Source of the DNA: an uncultured Duncaniella sp.
GTDB taxonomy: Bacteria > Bacteroidota > Bacteroidia > Bacteroidales > Muribaculaceae
Reading direction: 5' to 3'
Length of the DNA: 64,000 nt
NCBI GenBank assembly: GCA_910578515.1
Contig: CAJTQR010000003.1
Coordinates: forward strand, 248,001 to 312,000
The position numbers and the translations under genes are program-made. The notes beneath the pieces were generated by a model, which was given only the letters and a program-made list of their open reading frames with translations, made no database searches and was not told where the DNA came from. The stretch's first letter is position 1; every line of letters starts with the position of its first letter. This document shows positions 19,288 to 28,220 of this stretch, piece after piece.

Positions 19288-20016
19288 TTAGCTGATGAGT
19301 TTTCTAATCCATGAGAATGCGTTTACTCCAAATGTCCTGTGCAAAAGACGCATTACTCGGGTTCTTACCGGTCCGTAATTATCACACCACGTCTTTGCGT
19401 AGTGATGTATGCTTCGTGTATTTGGTGTTATTTTCAATACCCCGGTAGCATCATCTAATGGATTGAAATATTCATTTTGGAAAATGGTGACATCACGGAT
19501 TATCTGAGTTTTATCATGTAGAATAAGCCCATGTTTGATAAATACATCAGTGACATGTTTTACCACAGTGCCGGGAAGCTGGTTCCCGACTTCATCAATG
19601 AAATGAAGAGAAGAATAATGTTCAATAATCTCTTTGTAAATTCCTAATTTCTTATTAGCTCCCATACCTAAACCGGCTGCAATTCCTATTGAGTTGCAAT
19701 CCTTTTCAAATCCCATAAACGCACCACCTTCAATAATATCATCCATAGGACGTATTACTTCCACATCTGTATCAAAATATACACCTCCGTGATGATAAAG
19801 AATCCAGAAGCGTGCATAATCGCTGACAAATGCCCATTTTCCACGTTCGGCAGCCTCTCTGGTATATGGTATGGAATTTATGTCGAAATTCTCTTCATTC
19901 CATTGTTTGATTTCCCAGTCCGGAAAATATTTCTTCCAGGAGCTGATGCATTTCAATGCGCTTTTGGGCAGCGGTTTCCCTCCGAACCAGCAGTAATGTA
20001 TCACATGGGGAATCAT
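19288..20016 (-). CDS. Glycosyltransferase with DXD motif (GT32-like, capsular type)
   Basis: 242 residues starting MIPHVIHYCWFGGKPLP, the signature opening of the Gly_transf_sug/GT32 family. Further motifs are GKWAFVSDYARFWILY and YFDTDVEVIRPMD with the DXD metal site near residue 95. It transfers a hexose, often galactose or mannose, to a growing glycan. Its start overlaps the stop of the upstream GT4 gene by 4 bases, a sign of translational coupling. Confidence 0.87.
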   Translation of the reverse strand: MIPHVIHYCWFGGKPLPKSALKCISSWKKYFPDWEIKQWNEENFDINSIPYTREAAERGKWAFVSDYARFWILYHHGGVYFDTDVEVIRPMDDIIEGGAFMGFEKDCNSIGIAAGLGMGANKKLGIYKEIIEHYSSLHFIDEVGNQLPGTVVKHVTDVFIKHGLILHDKTQIIRDVTIFQNEYFNPLDDATGVLKITPNTRSIHHYAKTWCDNYGPVRTRVMRLLHRTFGVNAFSWIRKLIS

Positions 20017-21209
20017 ATCAGGGAATATATTTTTGAGATTTCAGACCGATTACTGTAATCACGTTGGTACGTGTTGATGGATAGAGAGTGGCGCAATTTC
20101 TCATCAGCTATGACTTTGGCAATACCTTTGGCACATCCCGTATTGTCCATCGGTACAATGACTCCATCTATCATATGCTCGATTTGCGACTTAGCTGTAG
20201 GATAGTCGGTGATTACGACCGGCTTACCAAGCATCTGAGCCTCGCGTACGGTTACAGATTTGCCTTCATAACGGGATGGCTGTATGTAGAGGTCACATTT
20301 TGAAATATATGGATAGGGATTGCTCCGTTTGCCCAGTATTATCACATGCTCCTCCATTCCAGCCTCGGCAATGTGTTTTCTGATTAGAGTTTCTTCCCCG
20401 CCAAAACCGATTATATACCACCGTATGTTTTTCATCCCGGTTATACTTATAAGGTGTGAACAAATTTCAGGAATATTATCGAAGTTTTTAGGATATGAAA
20501 ATCTTCCTATTGATAGGATGTTAAAATCCGAGTTAGAGAGTTCCTGTGCATTTCTTTGTTCCGCTTGTTCACGGATTAGGTTGACAGGTGCTATATTCTC
20601 GATTTCAACAAGCCGTTCCCTCAATTCCGGAAATATGCTGCAGAAAGCATTGGCAGTGGCCGGAGATATGGAGACTATATTATCGTATGCCTTCCAGACC
20701 GGTAACTCAAGCTCTGCGTCAGTGTCGATTTTTGAATAGTCGGTATGAATCCAGCATACTTTGCGCTTTGCGTTTACTTTATCAAGCACAATGTTATGAG
20801 GCGTTAGAAATGAGATTGCCAAATCATAAATAGTGTGGTTGATGTTCGGGAGATGAGGAACCACATACTTTCCTATATATCCGTAGATAGCATTGCCGTC
20901 TACAGGATGATTCTTGCGAAAATAATTTCGGAATTTATATTTAGCCATCAGGCGTCCTGCCACCACTCCAATGCATCCATTTAACAGAGCTGTGTGCATC
21001 GGTGACTCTATCATGGAATATTCCTTGATTTCCGGCAGAAGATTTACTCTATCAGGAATAAATCGCATGAATTCCCCACGATGACTATATATGAATAAGT
21101 CCACATCAACTTTTTCATAGTCAAATGCGTGTAGCATACCGATGAGGGCTGCTTCAGCCCCGCCGATTTCAAGATAATGCATTGCTATGAAAATTTTGGG
21201 TTTGCTCAT
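20013..21209 (-). CDS. Glycosyltransferase family 4
   Basis: 398 residues, GT-B fold. The N-terminal half opens KIFIAMHYLEIGGAEAALIG (acceptor side). The C-terminal half carries ILSIGRFSYPKNF and IQPSRYEGKSVTVREAQMLG, where the E-x7-E arrangement contacts the donor nucleotide-sugar. The retaining mechanism follows from the family. It overlaps neighbours by 4 bases on both sides. Sugar specificity unknown. Confidence 0.88.
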   Translation of the reverse strand: MSKPKIFIAMHYLEIGGAEAALIGMLHAFDYEKVDVDLFIYSHRGEFMRFIPDRVNLLPEIKEYSMIESPMHTALLNGCIGVVAGRLMAKYKFRNYFRKNHPVDGNAIYGYIGKYVVPHLPNINHTIYDLAISFLTPHNIVLDKVNAKRKVCWIHTDYSKIDTDAELELPVWKAYDNIVSISPATANAFCSIFPELRERLVEIENIAPVNLIREQAEQRNAQELSNSDFNILSIGRFSYPKNFDNIPEICSHLISITGMKNIRWYIIGFGGEETLIRKHIAEAGMEEHVIILGKRSNPYPYISKCDLYIQPSRYEGKSVTVREAQMLGKPVVITDYPTAKSQIEHMIDGVIVPMDNTGCAKGIAKVIADEKLRHSLSINTYQRDYSNRSEISKIYSLI

Positions 21210-22363
21210 TTCGTCTTGTTGCCTGTTACAAGATTCTCAAATATCTCACACCACCGTGCTGTGATTCTATCAATATGGAAATCCTTGGCTCGTAGTTTAG
21301 CTGCATTTCCCATTTGAACGCGCAGGTCCTTGTCCTCAATGAGTTGGCAGATTCTTTCTGCAAACGTTTTTTCATCGCCGGGAGTAATTAAAAAACCGTT
21401 GACTTCATCAGTGATAATATCTTTTGGACCTGCGGGACAAGAATACGATACAACAGGTAAACCACACTCCATGGCTTCAACAATGACCAATCCAAAGCCT
21501 TCACTCTGTGATGAGAGGGCAAATATGGAAGAATTCAACATTTTACTGCCTATATCTTTTGTTGCGCCAGGAAGTGAAATGTTAGACTCTAAATTTAGTT
21601 TGGAAATTAATTGTGTCAACATCTTGCGCTCGCTCCCTTCGCCCCAAATTGTCAGATGCCAATCAGGATATTTGGCAAATACTTCTTTGCAGCTCCGGAT
21701 TAAGGCATCAAAATTTTTTGAGTAAGTTAATCTCCCTGCTGATATTATTTCCTTAGAGTTCTTGTCGGATTGAGCAGCAGAAGAAAATGTGACGGGATTA
21801 GGCATTGATATTGCATTGGTAATATTTTTCCAATTGGTATTTCTGTCTTCTTCTGTCAGTAATACGATTAGGTCGTAATGACTGATACTATAATAGTAGT
21901 CAAGGTATTTGCCTAAAGTCGCCAAGTATCTGTCAAGGAATGTGTGAATATTTGAGAGACGATAACGATAATTGCTTTCAAAGTGTGTCTCTCGGATAGT
22001 TTTCGCATTCCCTTTGATTGAATTAATCAGATATTTTTCAGATGTCCCGGTTGATATGATGATATCGGGTTGAATCTCTTTGATTACCGTTTTTAATTTT
22101 TTTCGATATTCCCACGCTCTCAATGCGAGTGATTTAACCAAATGGAATTTAGATTTCCATCCATCATCCGGATGATGAATTTCGAGATAAATGACCTTTA
22201 CTTTGGGTGAGAGTGAAAAATATCCTTTGTCCTCCTTATTATCTGTCACAATCAGATACACTGTATACCCTTCGACCTCAGCCAAAGCATTGGCTTTAGC
22301 GACCGTCACGGATTCAATTCCGCCACAGTATTTTATGCTGTTGGTGCAATAGGCGATTTTCAT
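21206..22363 (-). CDS. Glycosyltransferase family 4
   Basis: 385 residues. N-terminus KIAYCTNSIKYCGGIESVTV with a glycine-rich loop; C-terminal half with IISAGRLTYSKNFDALI, SQSEGFGLVIVEAMECGLPV and SYSCPAGPKDII. This is the pattern of GT4 enzymes such as those adding GalNAc or glucose in capsules. It is the first glycosyltransferase gene after wzc in the operon. Donor unknown. Confidence 0.88.
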   Translation of the reverse strand: MKIAYCTNSIKYCGGIESVTVAKANALAEVEGYTVYLIVTDNKEDKGYFSLSPKVKVIYLEIHHPDDGWKSKFHLVKSLALRAWEYRKKLKTVIKEIQPDIIISTGTSEKYLINSIKGNAKTIRETHFESNYRYRLSNIHTFLDRYLATLGKYLDYYYSISHYDLIVLLTEEDRNTNWKNITNAISMPNPVTFSSAAQSDKNSKEIISAGRLTYSKNFDALIRSCKEVFAKYPDWHLTIWGEGSERKMLTQLISKLNLESNISLPGATKDIGSKMLNSSIFALSSQSEGFGLVIVEAMECGLPVVSYSCPAGPKDIITDEVNGFLITPGDEKTFAERICQLIEDKDLRVQMGNAAKLRAKDFHIDRITARWCEIFENLVTGNKTK

Positions 22364-22402
22364 ATCTGTTGAGGGTAGCGGACCTGATGGGTTATATAAT
22401 GT

Positions 22403-24847
22403 TTATGCAGATGCCTCGTCGTCGTGGGTATAGGTATAGTTCCCGTAATGACCGTAGTGGTAGCCATAGCGGTGATAGCCATAGCGCTTTGCCCCGTAAT
22501 GCGAGAACTCCTCATGAGTGCCGTTAAGGATTATGGAAAGGTTCGGGAAACGACGTTCCTGATACCATTTCTCTATATCGGGAAGGAATGCACGGTCAAG
22601 AAGGTGTGCGCGGATGATGAACAATGTCATGTCGGCATGTCGGCTTATAATGGCTGCGTCGGCAACAATTTCTACCGGCGGACAGTCGATAAACACATAG
22701 TCATACTGCTCCTTAAGCTCCTTTATCAGCGAGTCGAGCTTCTGATTAAATAATAGTTCCGTCGGGTTCGGAGGGATAGTCCCGACAGGAATCACCTCCA
22801 GCTCGCCAAGTTTTACTATCACGTCATGATAGTCCTGCACCTGACCGCTGAGATAGTTTGAGATTCCTATGGCAGGAGAATCAACAAATTTCGACAGGGA
22901 GGCTTTGCGGAGGTCAAGGTCGACGGCAATAACTTTTTTCCCCTTGATGGCAAGTGAAGTGGAGAGATTGGCGGAGATGAACGTCTTTCCGCTGCCCGGA
23001 TTCATGGAGGTCATCATTATCACATGGTGTCCTTCCTCAAAACCGAGTATAAACTCCAGATTGGTGCGTACCACACGGAATGCCTCATTCATCACATTTC
23101 TTCCCTGTTCCTTCACCAGCGGTTTGTTTTCGGTCAATTCCGGCAGTGACTTCTTGCCGCCTCTCTTCTTTGCGGGGAGTGCCAATGGTATCTCACCTAC
23201 AAACGGCGCATGTAGCGACTCGAGGTCTTTCTTGCCTCTCACCGATGTATTGAAATTCTCAATCAGCATGAGAATTGCGGCCGGAAACAGGAGGGCGGCT
23301 CCGAGTGCCACAGCAAACACCATACCGGTGTTGGGGAATACCGGCTCCGGATTAGAAGTCGGATGCTCGATTATGCGTGTATTGTATGCCGTGAACGCCT
23401 GCGACAATTCATTTTCCTCGCGCTTCTGCAACAGGAACAGATAAAGCGACTCCTTCACTTTCTGCTGACGTTCCACCGAGAGCAGATATTTGGCTTGCTG
23501 GGGATTGGCGGCGATTTTCGACACTGCCTGTGATTGCACCGACGATACGGCGCGTTTCTGTGTGTTGAGCATTGCAAGCTCATTGTCAAGCGAGCTGAGG
23601 ATAGTTCCCTTCATGGTCTGCAACTTCTGGTCAAGGTCCATCACCAAGGGATTCTGCTCTGAGGATACCGAAAGGTGATTGTTGCGCTGAAGAAGCAGGG
23701 TATTGTAAGCCTGTATCTGCGATTCGATACTCGGATTATTTATACCCGAGTTAGCCGGGAGTTGCTCTTTGTCATGAAGTCCGTCGGTAAGGTAACTGCG
23801 GAGATATTTGGTCATGTACATGCGGTTGTCAATCTCACGACCTTGCGATTCCGATGAGGTCATCTGATTGACTGCTATTCCGCCCATGGCGTCGACGTCG
23901 GTCATAAGATTCTTTGACTTATAGTCCGATATGTCATTATCCACATTGCCAAGTTCGCTTTCTATGATTGTCAGACGGTCCTTGATAAAGTCGGTGGTGC
24001 TCGCTGTGATTTGGTTCCTGTCCTTGACCCAGTTCTCGTTATACACAGCCACGAGGGTCGAGAGCACATCCTCACCTCGCGAGCGCGACACGTCGTTGAA
24101 TGTTATGTCGATGATTGACGCCTTCTGGTCGCGTTGCACCGGCAGGATGCGCTGATGTATATCGTTGACCGCTTCGCGCATTGGCACACGTTTCACTTTT
24201 AAGTTATCCTTCATCCCTTTCACATAGTAGGGAGTGGTGATTGCATGCATGGTGCCCAGCGGGGTCTTGACGGTTTGTCCCAGTTTGAATGAAATCTTCC
24301 CCTCCAATGGCTGATTGTTGAGGGTGATTTCCGATATCTGCACCGTACTGTCGGGTTTCAGCTCCAGATTGAATGTCGCGGCGTCGCTATCCTGCAGGTC
24401 GTTCAGTTCCACGTTGACCGGAAGTGTCATCCCGTATGCCAGATTCTCGTGAAAGGCTCCGCTGTGATAGTACTCCGTGTTGAGTTTGAGTCGTTTCACC
24501 ACTTCCGAGGTCACTGCCAGTGTCTTCATCGACATGATTTCGTTGGTGATATTGACGTTGGTGGTTTTGACTCCAAGGTCGTTCATCAGGTCCTCCGACA
24601 CCATTTTATTCTCGTCTGGCTTTATCATCACCGAGGAGAAAGTGGAGTAGATGCTGGGGGTTATCTGAAGATAGTAATATGCTGCGCAAAGAGCCACCAC
24701 GATAGAGAGCACAAACCATTTCCAGTTTCCCATGAAGAGAAACATGGCGTCCTTGAACTTTACAAAACCTTCGTTCTGTCGCTTTTTCGGCACCTCTGTG
24801 TTTATTATGATGCTGCTTTGTTCGAGCTTGTTAAGATTGCGTTGCAT
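22403..24847 (-). CDS. Polysaccharide co-polymerase / tyrosine autokinase (Wzc-like)
   Basis: 814 residues. An N-terminal Wzz domain has transmembrane helices near residues 40-60 and 500-520 around a large periplasmic coiled-coil region. A cytoplasmic BY-kinase follows: Walker A MNPGSGKTFISANL (about 612), Walker A' VIAVDLDLRKA (about 640) and Walker B YVFIDCPP (about 716). The last 30 residues hold a dense tyrosine cluster (RYGYHRYGYHYGHYGNY) that would be autophosphorylated. Wzc controls chain length and export together with the outer-membrane Wza, whose gene lies just upstream (51 bases). Confidence 0.95.
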   Translation of the reverse strand: MQRNLNKLEQSSIIINTEVPKKRQNEGFVKFKDAMFLFMGNWKWFVLSIVVALCAAYYYLQITPSIYSTFSSVMIKPDENKMVSEDLMNDLGVKTTNVNITNEIMSMKTLAVTSEVVKRLKLNTEYYHSGAFHENLAYGMTLPVNVELNDLQDSDAATFNLELKPDSTVQISEITLNNQPLEGKISFKLGQTVKTPLGTMHAITTPYYVKGMKDNLKVKRVPMREAVNDIHQRILPVQRDQKASIIDITFNDVSRSRGEDVLSTLVAVYNENWVKDRNQITASTTDFIKDRLTIIESELGNVDNDISDYKSKNLMTDVDAMGGIAVNQMTSSESQGREIDNRMYMTKYLRSYLTDGLHDKEQLPANSGINNPSIESQIQAYNTLLLQRNNHLSVSSEQNPLVMDLDQKLQTMKGTILSSLDNELAMLNTQKRAVSSVQSQAVSKIAANPQQAKYLLSVERQQKVKESLYLFLLQKREENELSQAFTAYNTRIIEHPTSNPEPVFPNTGMVFAVALGAALLFPAAILMLIENFNTSVRGKKDLESLHAPFVGEIPLALPAKKRGGKKSLPELTENKPLVKEQGRNVMNEAFRVVRTNLEFILGFEEGHHVIMMTSMNPGSGKTFISANLSTSLAIKGKKVIAVDLDLRKASLSKFVDSPAIGISNYLSGQVQDYHDVIVKLGELEVIPVGTIPPNPTELLFNQKLDSLIKELKEQYDYVFIDCPPVEIVADAAIISRHADMTLFIIRAHLLDRAFLPDIEKWYQERRFPNLSIILNGTHEEFSHYGAKRYGYHRYGYHYGHYGNYTYTHDDEASA

Positions 24848-24898
24848 GTGATTGGTATGGTTGGTCTGATTAGGAATGTGGGAATGGAGACCGGTTTG

Positions 24899-25693
24899 TT
24901 ACTTTGTGAAGAGTATCACCAGAGTGGTTGCGAATGAGAACATCGACATCCAGAAACTCGGGGTCAGATAGCTGTTGCCGTTTGCAGTCGACTGATTGGC
25001 TTTCACCTGCGTCGGCTCCACATATATCATATCGTTCTGCTGTATGTAATATGCAGGCGACGAGTAAACATCATCGGTGCTCGTCAGGTCAACGCGATAG
25101 GGCACCTGCTTGCCATTCTCGGTGCGGAGCACAAGTATATTAGTGCGCTTTCCGCTGATTGAGAGGTCGCCCGACATTGACAGTGCTTCAAGAAGATTCA
25201 CCTTGTCGGTTGGGAAAACATGGCGACCTACCCCCGACTCACCTATGATATAGTAAGCCATATCGGGGAAATCTACTATCACGCTTGGGTCGCGCAACAG
25301 ATTGCCCGAGAGCAGGCGGTATTTTACCTGTTGTGCCACCTCCATGCGCGTCAGTCCCTCCACGGTGATAGGTCCGAGAATAGGCATGTCGATTTTGCCA
25401 TTCTTGTCCACAGTATAGTAAGTCGGCCGTGAGGTGGTGTTACCTGTAGAGACGGGGCGGCTCAGGTTAAACATCTTTGCGAGCTCTTCGTCGCGGCTGT
25501 GTACTATGATATCAACCTTGTCTCCCGGCTGTAGCTTGAGTTCCCCACCTTCCTGCAAGGTGAGTATGGCATTGGTGGGGAGGTCCTGCATGTAGACCAC
25601 ATCCTTCGCCGGTCCGCAGCTGGTAGCTATGAGGGCGATTACAACATATCCGATTGTTCGGAGTGCTTTTACGTTAGCTATGGAAAATTTCAT
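24899..25693 (-). CDS. Outer-membrane polysaccharide export lipoprotein (Wza-like)
   Basis: 264 residues. The signal peptide ends in a lipobox-like IATSC (about residue 26). A polysaccharide export domain follows (LQPGDKVDIIVHSRDEELA) and then SLBB-type repeats (YYIGESGVGRHVFPTDKVN). A C-terminal hydrophobic segment (FWMSMFSFATTLVILF) is typical of Bacteroidetes Wza proteins. It forms the outer-membrane channel for the polymer. It lies between the antiterminator gene and wzc, the usual order of Bacteroidales capsule operons. Confidence 0.93.
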   Translation of the reverse strand: MKFSIANVKALRTIGYVVIALIATSCGPAKDVVYMQDLPTNAILTLQEGGELKLQPGDKVDIIVHSRDEELAKMFNLSRPVSTGNTTSRPTYYTVDKNGKIDMPILGPITVEGLTRMEVAQQVKYRLLSGNLLRDPSVIVDFPDMAYYIIGESGVGRHVFPTDKVNLLEALSMSGDLSISGKRTNILVLRTENGKQVPYRVDLTSTDDVYSSPAYYIQQNDMIYVEPTQVKANQSTANGNSYLTPSFWMSMFSFATTLVILFTK

Positions 25694-25780
25694 GATAATG
25701 AGTGATTGTATTTCTGTGTTAAAAGCCTGACTGTTTTTTGCTGGGTATTAGGTATATGCTCGTTATCAGAATCAGCTTTT

Positions 25781-26323
25781 TCAATAGGCTGTGTCTACTT
25801 TCTGCAGAAAACAGCGCGGTATATAGCTCGTGGCTACCGCACACAGTCCCTTGACAGTCACCACGAGGCGGTGATTATCCTTGATGCGCACTATATGCCC
25901 CTCCGAGCCCTTGAACGGTCCGTCGATTACCCTTACAAGGTCCCCTTTATGATATCGGGGATTATCCTCGCCGATATATTCCACCCCGCTTTCCCCGCTT
26001 GATGTGACAAGCATGAAGATATTCATCTCCTTGTCGGGGATAGCTACCGGAGTGAGTTGCGTCCTCACTCGTGTGGAGTATATCATCGCTTTTCCTTCCA
26101 GTTTCTCACGGAGAGCAAGTGCTTTGCCTGTGGTGGTGTGGATGAATATCAGCGAGGAGATGAGCGGTCGCTTGACCGTCTTTCTGTTCCCGTTGCGTTC
26201 CACTGTCACAGAGGTCTCCGGAATATAGCTTTCTACGCCATCTTCCTTAAACATATTCTCCAACTCGTATACTTTGTTGTAGAACACCTTGAGTGCAAAC
26301 CATTTAAGCTCGCTTTCCTCCAT
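25781..26323 (-). CDS. UpxY/NusG-like transcription antiterminator of the polysaccharide operon
   Basis: 180 residues. N-terminal NusG-like domain (LKWFALKVFYNKVYELE) and C-terminal KOW motif (YHKGDLVRVIDGPFKGSEGHIVRI). In Bacteroides, UpxY proteins bind the 5' leader of their own capsule operon and prevent early termination. This gene is first in the operon and has a leader of nearly 300 bases with inverted repeats, which fits that role. No UpxZ-like partner gene is present beside it. Confidence 0.9.
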   Translation of the reverse strand: MEESELKWFALKVFYNKVYELENMFKEDGVESYIPETSVTVERNGNRKTVKRPLISSLIFIHTTTGKALALREKLEGKAMIYSTRVRTQLTPVAIPDKEMNIFMLVTSSGESGVEYIGEDNPRYHKGDLVRVIDGPFKGSEGHIVRIKDNHRLVVTVKGLCAVATSYIPRCFLQKVDTAY

Positions 26324-26620
26324 TGATTTGACTGTCGATTGATGATTCTTGATATTGATGATTCCGTTGGCATCGGTATAAACCTTCCATTCCCCGTCTC
26401 ATGCGCGAGGCAGGTAAATTCAGGTCAGTCCGTCTATTTCAAAAACTTAGTTGCTATCTTTTGAAACTTCGAATCTCAACCTTGTCCCCGAACCGGCGAC
26501 AATTGGTGGTGACCTCGAAATCTCAGCATTGGTTCAGCAAGATTGCATGGTAATAGAGTCTTGCTACTATCTCGATATGCCTTATGTAAGGTTGAAATGA
26601 GTCACTTATGCCATGGTTTC
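26324..26620 (-). promoter_or_regulatory. Long structured 5' leader of the exopolysaccharide operon
   Basis: Between the predicted start of transcription and the UpxY-like ATG the leader can fold several ways. An 8-bp outer stem (26588-26595 with 26476-26483) encloses a hairpin (AGCAAGA 26536-26542 with TCTTGCT 26559-26565). A second hairpin nearer the gene pairs 26459-26466 with 26437-26444. Such leaders are where UpxY proteins act. The remaining stretch 26636-26832 is AT-rich and shows nothing else. Confidence 0.5.
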
Positions 26621-26626
26621 GTATTT

Positions 26627-26635
26627 GCAAAGTTA
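26627..26635 (-). promoter_or_regulatory. Exopolysaccharide operon promoter (-7 box)
   Basis: TAACTTTGC on the minus strand is an exact Bacteroidetes -7 box. No convincing TTTG lies 19-21 bases upstream, so the promoter may need an activator. No long inverted repeats flank it, unlike the invertible capsule promoters of Bacteroides. Confidence 0.6.
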
Positions 26636-26832
26636 CGAAAAAATGTGATAAACAGGCGACTTTTTGCAATAATTATGGGGTGAACTGTTTTAAACTTTTT
26701 ATTTTTTAAGATTTGAATCTGTTTTTGCAGGGATTTTTAGAGTCCGTTCACTCGTTTTTTCTATCGCTGTTTGATTTCTGTCTGGTCTGATGGTTACCGC
26801 GGCTGTCGCTCCGACCGATTGCTGCATTATTG

Positions 26833-26872
26833 AAAAAAACGGCGGAAACCCGTTGTCGGTTCCGCCGTTTTT
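26833..26872 (-). terminator. Intrinsic terminator after the MetE-like gene
   Basis: A stem of at least 12 bp (arm AAAACGGCGGAA) closes a short loop and is followed on the minus strand by a run of T residues. It lies about 20 bases after the stop at 26894. Confidence 0.85.
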
Positions 26873-26893
26873 AATATCTCGGTTTGTCAGTTT

Positions 26894-28006
26894 TTAAACA
26901 AGTTCGGCTGCTTCATTCAGCAGGTCTATCTTGTTCCATTGTGACTCATAGTTGAGTCCCTGACGTTCACGGTCATTCACCTTGAAGCCGCAGGTCGGGC
27001 TGATGGATATGAATTCCATAGGCACATAGCGGTTGGCGAAATGAATGGCGTTGACAATATCGTTGATGCTCTCCATGTTGGGGAGGCTACCGTCCACAAG
27101 TCCAAGAATCGCACGCTTTCCGCTCGGCAACCATTTCAGTGCCTCAAGATGACCTACATTGTCAATATCAAAGGGGAGAAGGAACGCATCTGCATCAACC
27201 TCCTCGAGCATGCGGCGTATATGCTCAAGCTCTTTTTCGTCGCCCCAGCGGGGTATGGTGGTCTCGTCGGCTGCGATATTCAATGTGATTTCAAGGTCAG
27301 CCGGACGTCCGCTCACCGTGCGGTTGAGCAGTGAAATCAAGGTGTCGGTCACGCGGTCGGCGTCAATGCCGCCTAAAAGCAGCGTCTTTTCAAAATAAGG
27401 GTCTCCAAGGCGTCCCCACACCGCTGTGTCGAACTGTATATGGCGGCATCCGAGGCGGTAGAACTCCTCTATAGTCTGGAGATACGCATTGGCTATGTCA
27501 TCCTCAAGGGTCTCGGGCGATTCATAGAATTTTGACAGGTCGCCGTTTCCACCCACAAGTATACGCATGTAAAGCTCTCCGGGCGATGGCATTGTCTGGC
27601 GCACTTCAGCACGTCCCCTGGTCAGTTCCTGCATGTGCTTGAATTTCTCAAAGAAGGGATGCTCGGGATTATAAGCGATTCTTCCCGAGAAGCGGAGCAA
27701 GTCATGGCGCACCACTTCATCCTGATAGATGCGACCGGTGTCTATGCGCTCGCGGTTCATTCCGTTGAGACCTTCCCAGAAATCGCAGTCCCATTTCTTA
27801 CGGCGGATTTCGCCATCGGTAACTATTTGAAGTCCTGATTTGATTTCGCGGTCGATAAGACGGTCAATCACCGCATCTTCGATTTCGCGTACTTCTTCCG
27901 GTGATTTCTCACCAAGTTTCATTGCATTTCGTGCTTCCTCAAGCTCTTCGGGAGGAAGAAAGCTACCCACGATTTCAACGCGGGGTTTAGTCTGTGTTGA
28001 TGTCAT
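26894..28006 (-). CDS. MetE C-terminal-domain-like protein lacking the His-x-Cys zinc ligands
   Basis: 370 residues forming a single TIM barrel like the C-terminal half of cobalamin-independent methionine synthase (opening IVGSFLPPEEL; GLQIVTDGEIRRKKW; HIQFDTAVWG; ISPTCGFKVNDR). In MetE, zinc is held by a His-x-Cys pair, a Glu and a late Cys. The late Cys is present (about residue 338). At the strand where His-x-Cys is expected this protein reads EITLNIAADET (about 240-248), with neither residue. It may therefore act on another substrate or without zinc. No met gene is adjacent, and it appears monocistronic. Confidence 0.75.
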   Translation of the reverse strand: MTSTQTKPRVEIVGSFLPPEELEEARNAMKLGEKSPEEVREIEDAVIDRLIDREIKSGLQIVTDGEIRRKKWDCDFWEGLNGMNRERIDTGRIYQDEVVRHDLLRFSGRIAYNPEHPFFEKFKHMQELTRGRAEVRQTMPSPGELYMRILVGGNGDLSKFYESPETLEDDIANAYLQTIEEFYRLGCRHIQFDTAVWGRLGDPYFEKTLLLGGIDADRVTDTLISLLNRTVSGRPADLEITLNIAADETTIPRWGDEKELEHIRRMLEEVDADAFLLPFDIDNVGHLEALKWLPSGKRAILGLVDGSLPNMESINDIVNAIHFANRYVPMEFISISPTCGFKVNDRERQGLNYESQWNKIDLLNEAAELV

Positions 28007-28073
28007 AATGGCTATACTTTTTTCAACATCCAGTCAAGGGGTAATTTTTGCACTGTTATCCCCTTATTTCTGC

Positions 28074-28081
28074 CAAAGGTA
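28074..28081 (-). promoter_or_regulatory. Possible -7 box of the MetE-like gene
   Basis: TACCTTTG on the minus strand fits the Bacteroidetes -7 consensus and lies about 70 bases upstream of the ATG at 28006. No clear -33 TTTG at the right distance. Confidence 0.4.
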
Positions 28082-28220
28082 TGGTTGAGAGGTACCCTTT
28101 GATTGGGCGTTTGCAACCTCTAAACTCATGAAAATCACGCAAAAGTATATAAAACTATTATCCTATAGGGTATACTTATTGTTAAAAAATGCAAATTGGG
28201 GCTCGGCGCTCCACTATTTT

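Noticed and set aside
26437..26635. Invertible capsule promoter
   Set aside because: The inverted repeats here are 7-8 bases and lie in the transcribed leader; none flanks the -7 box on both sides.
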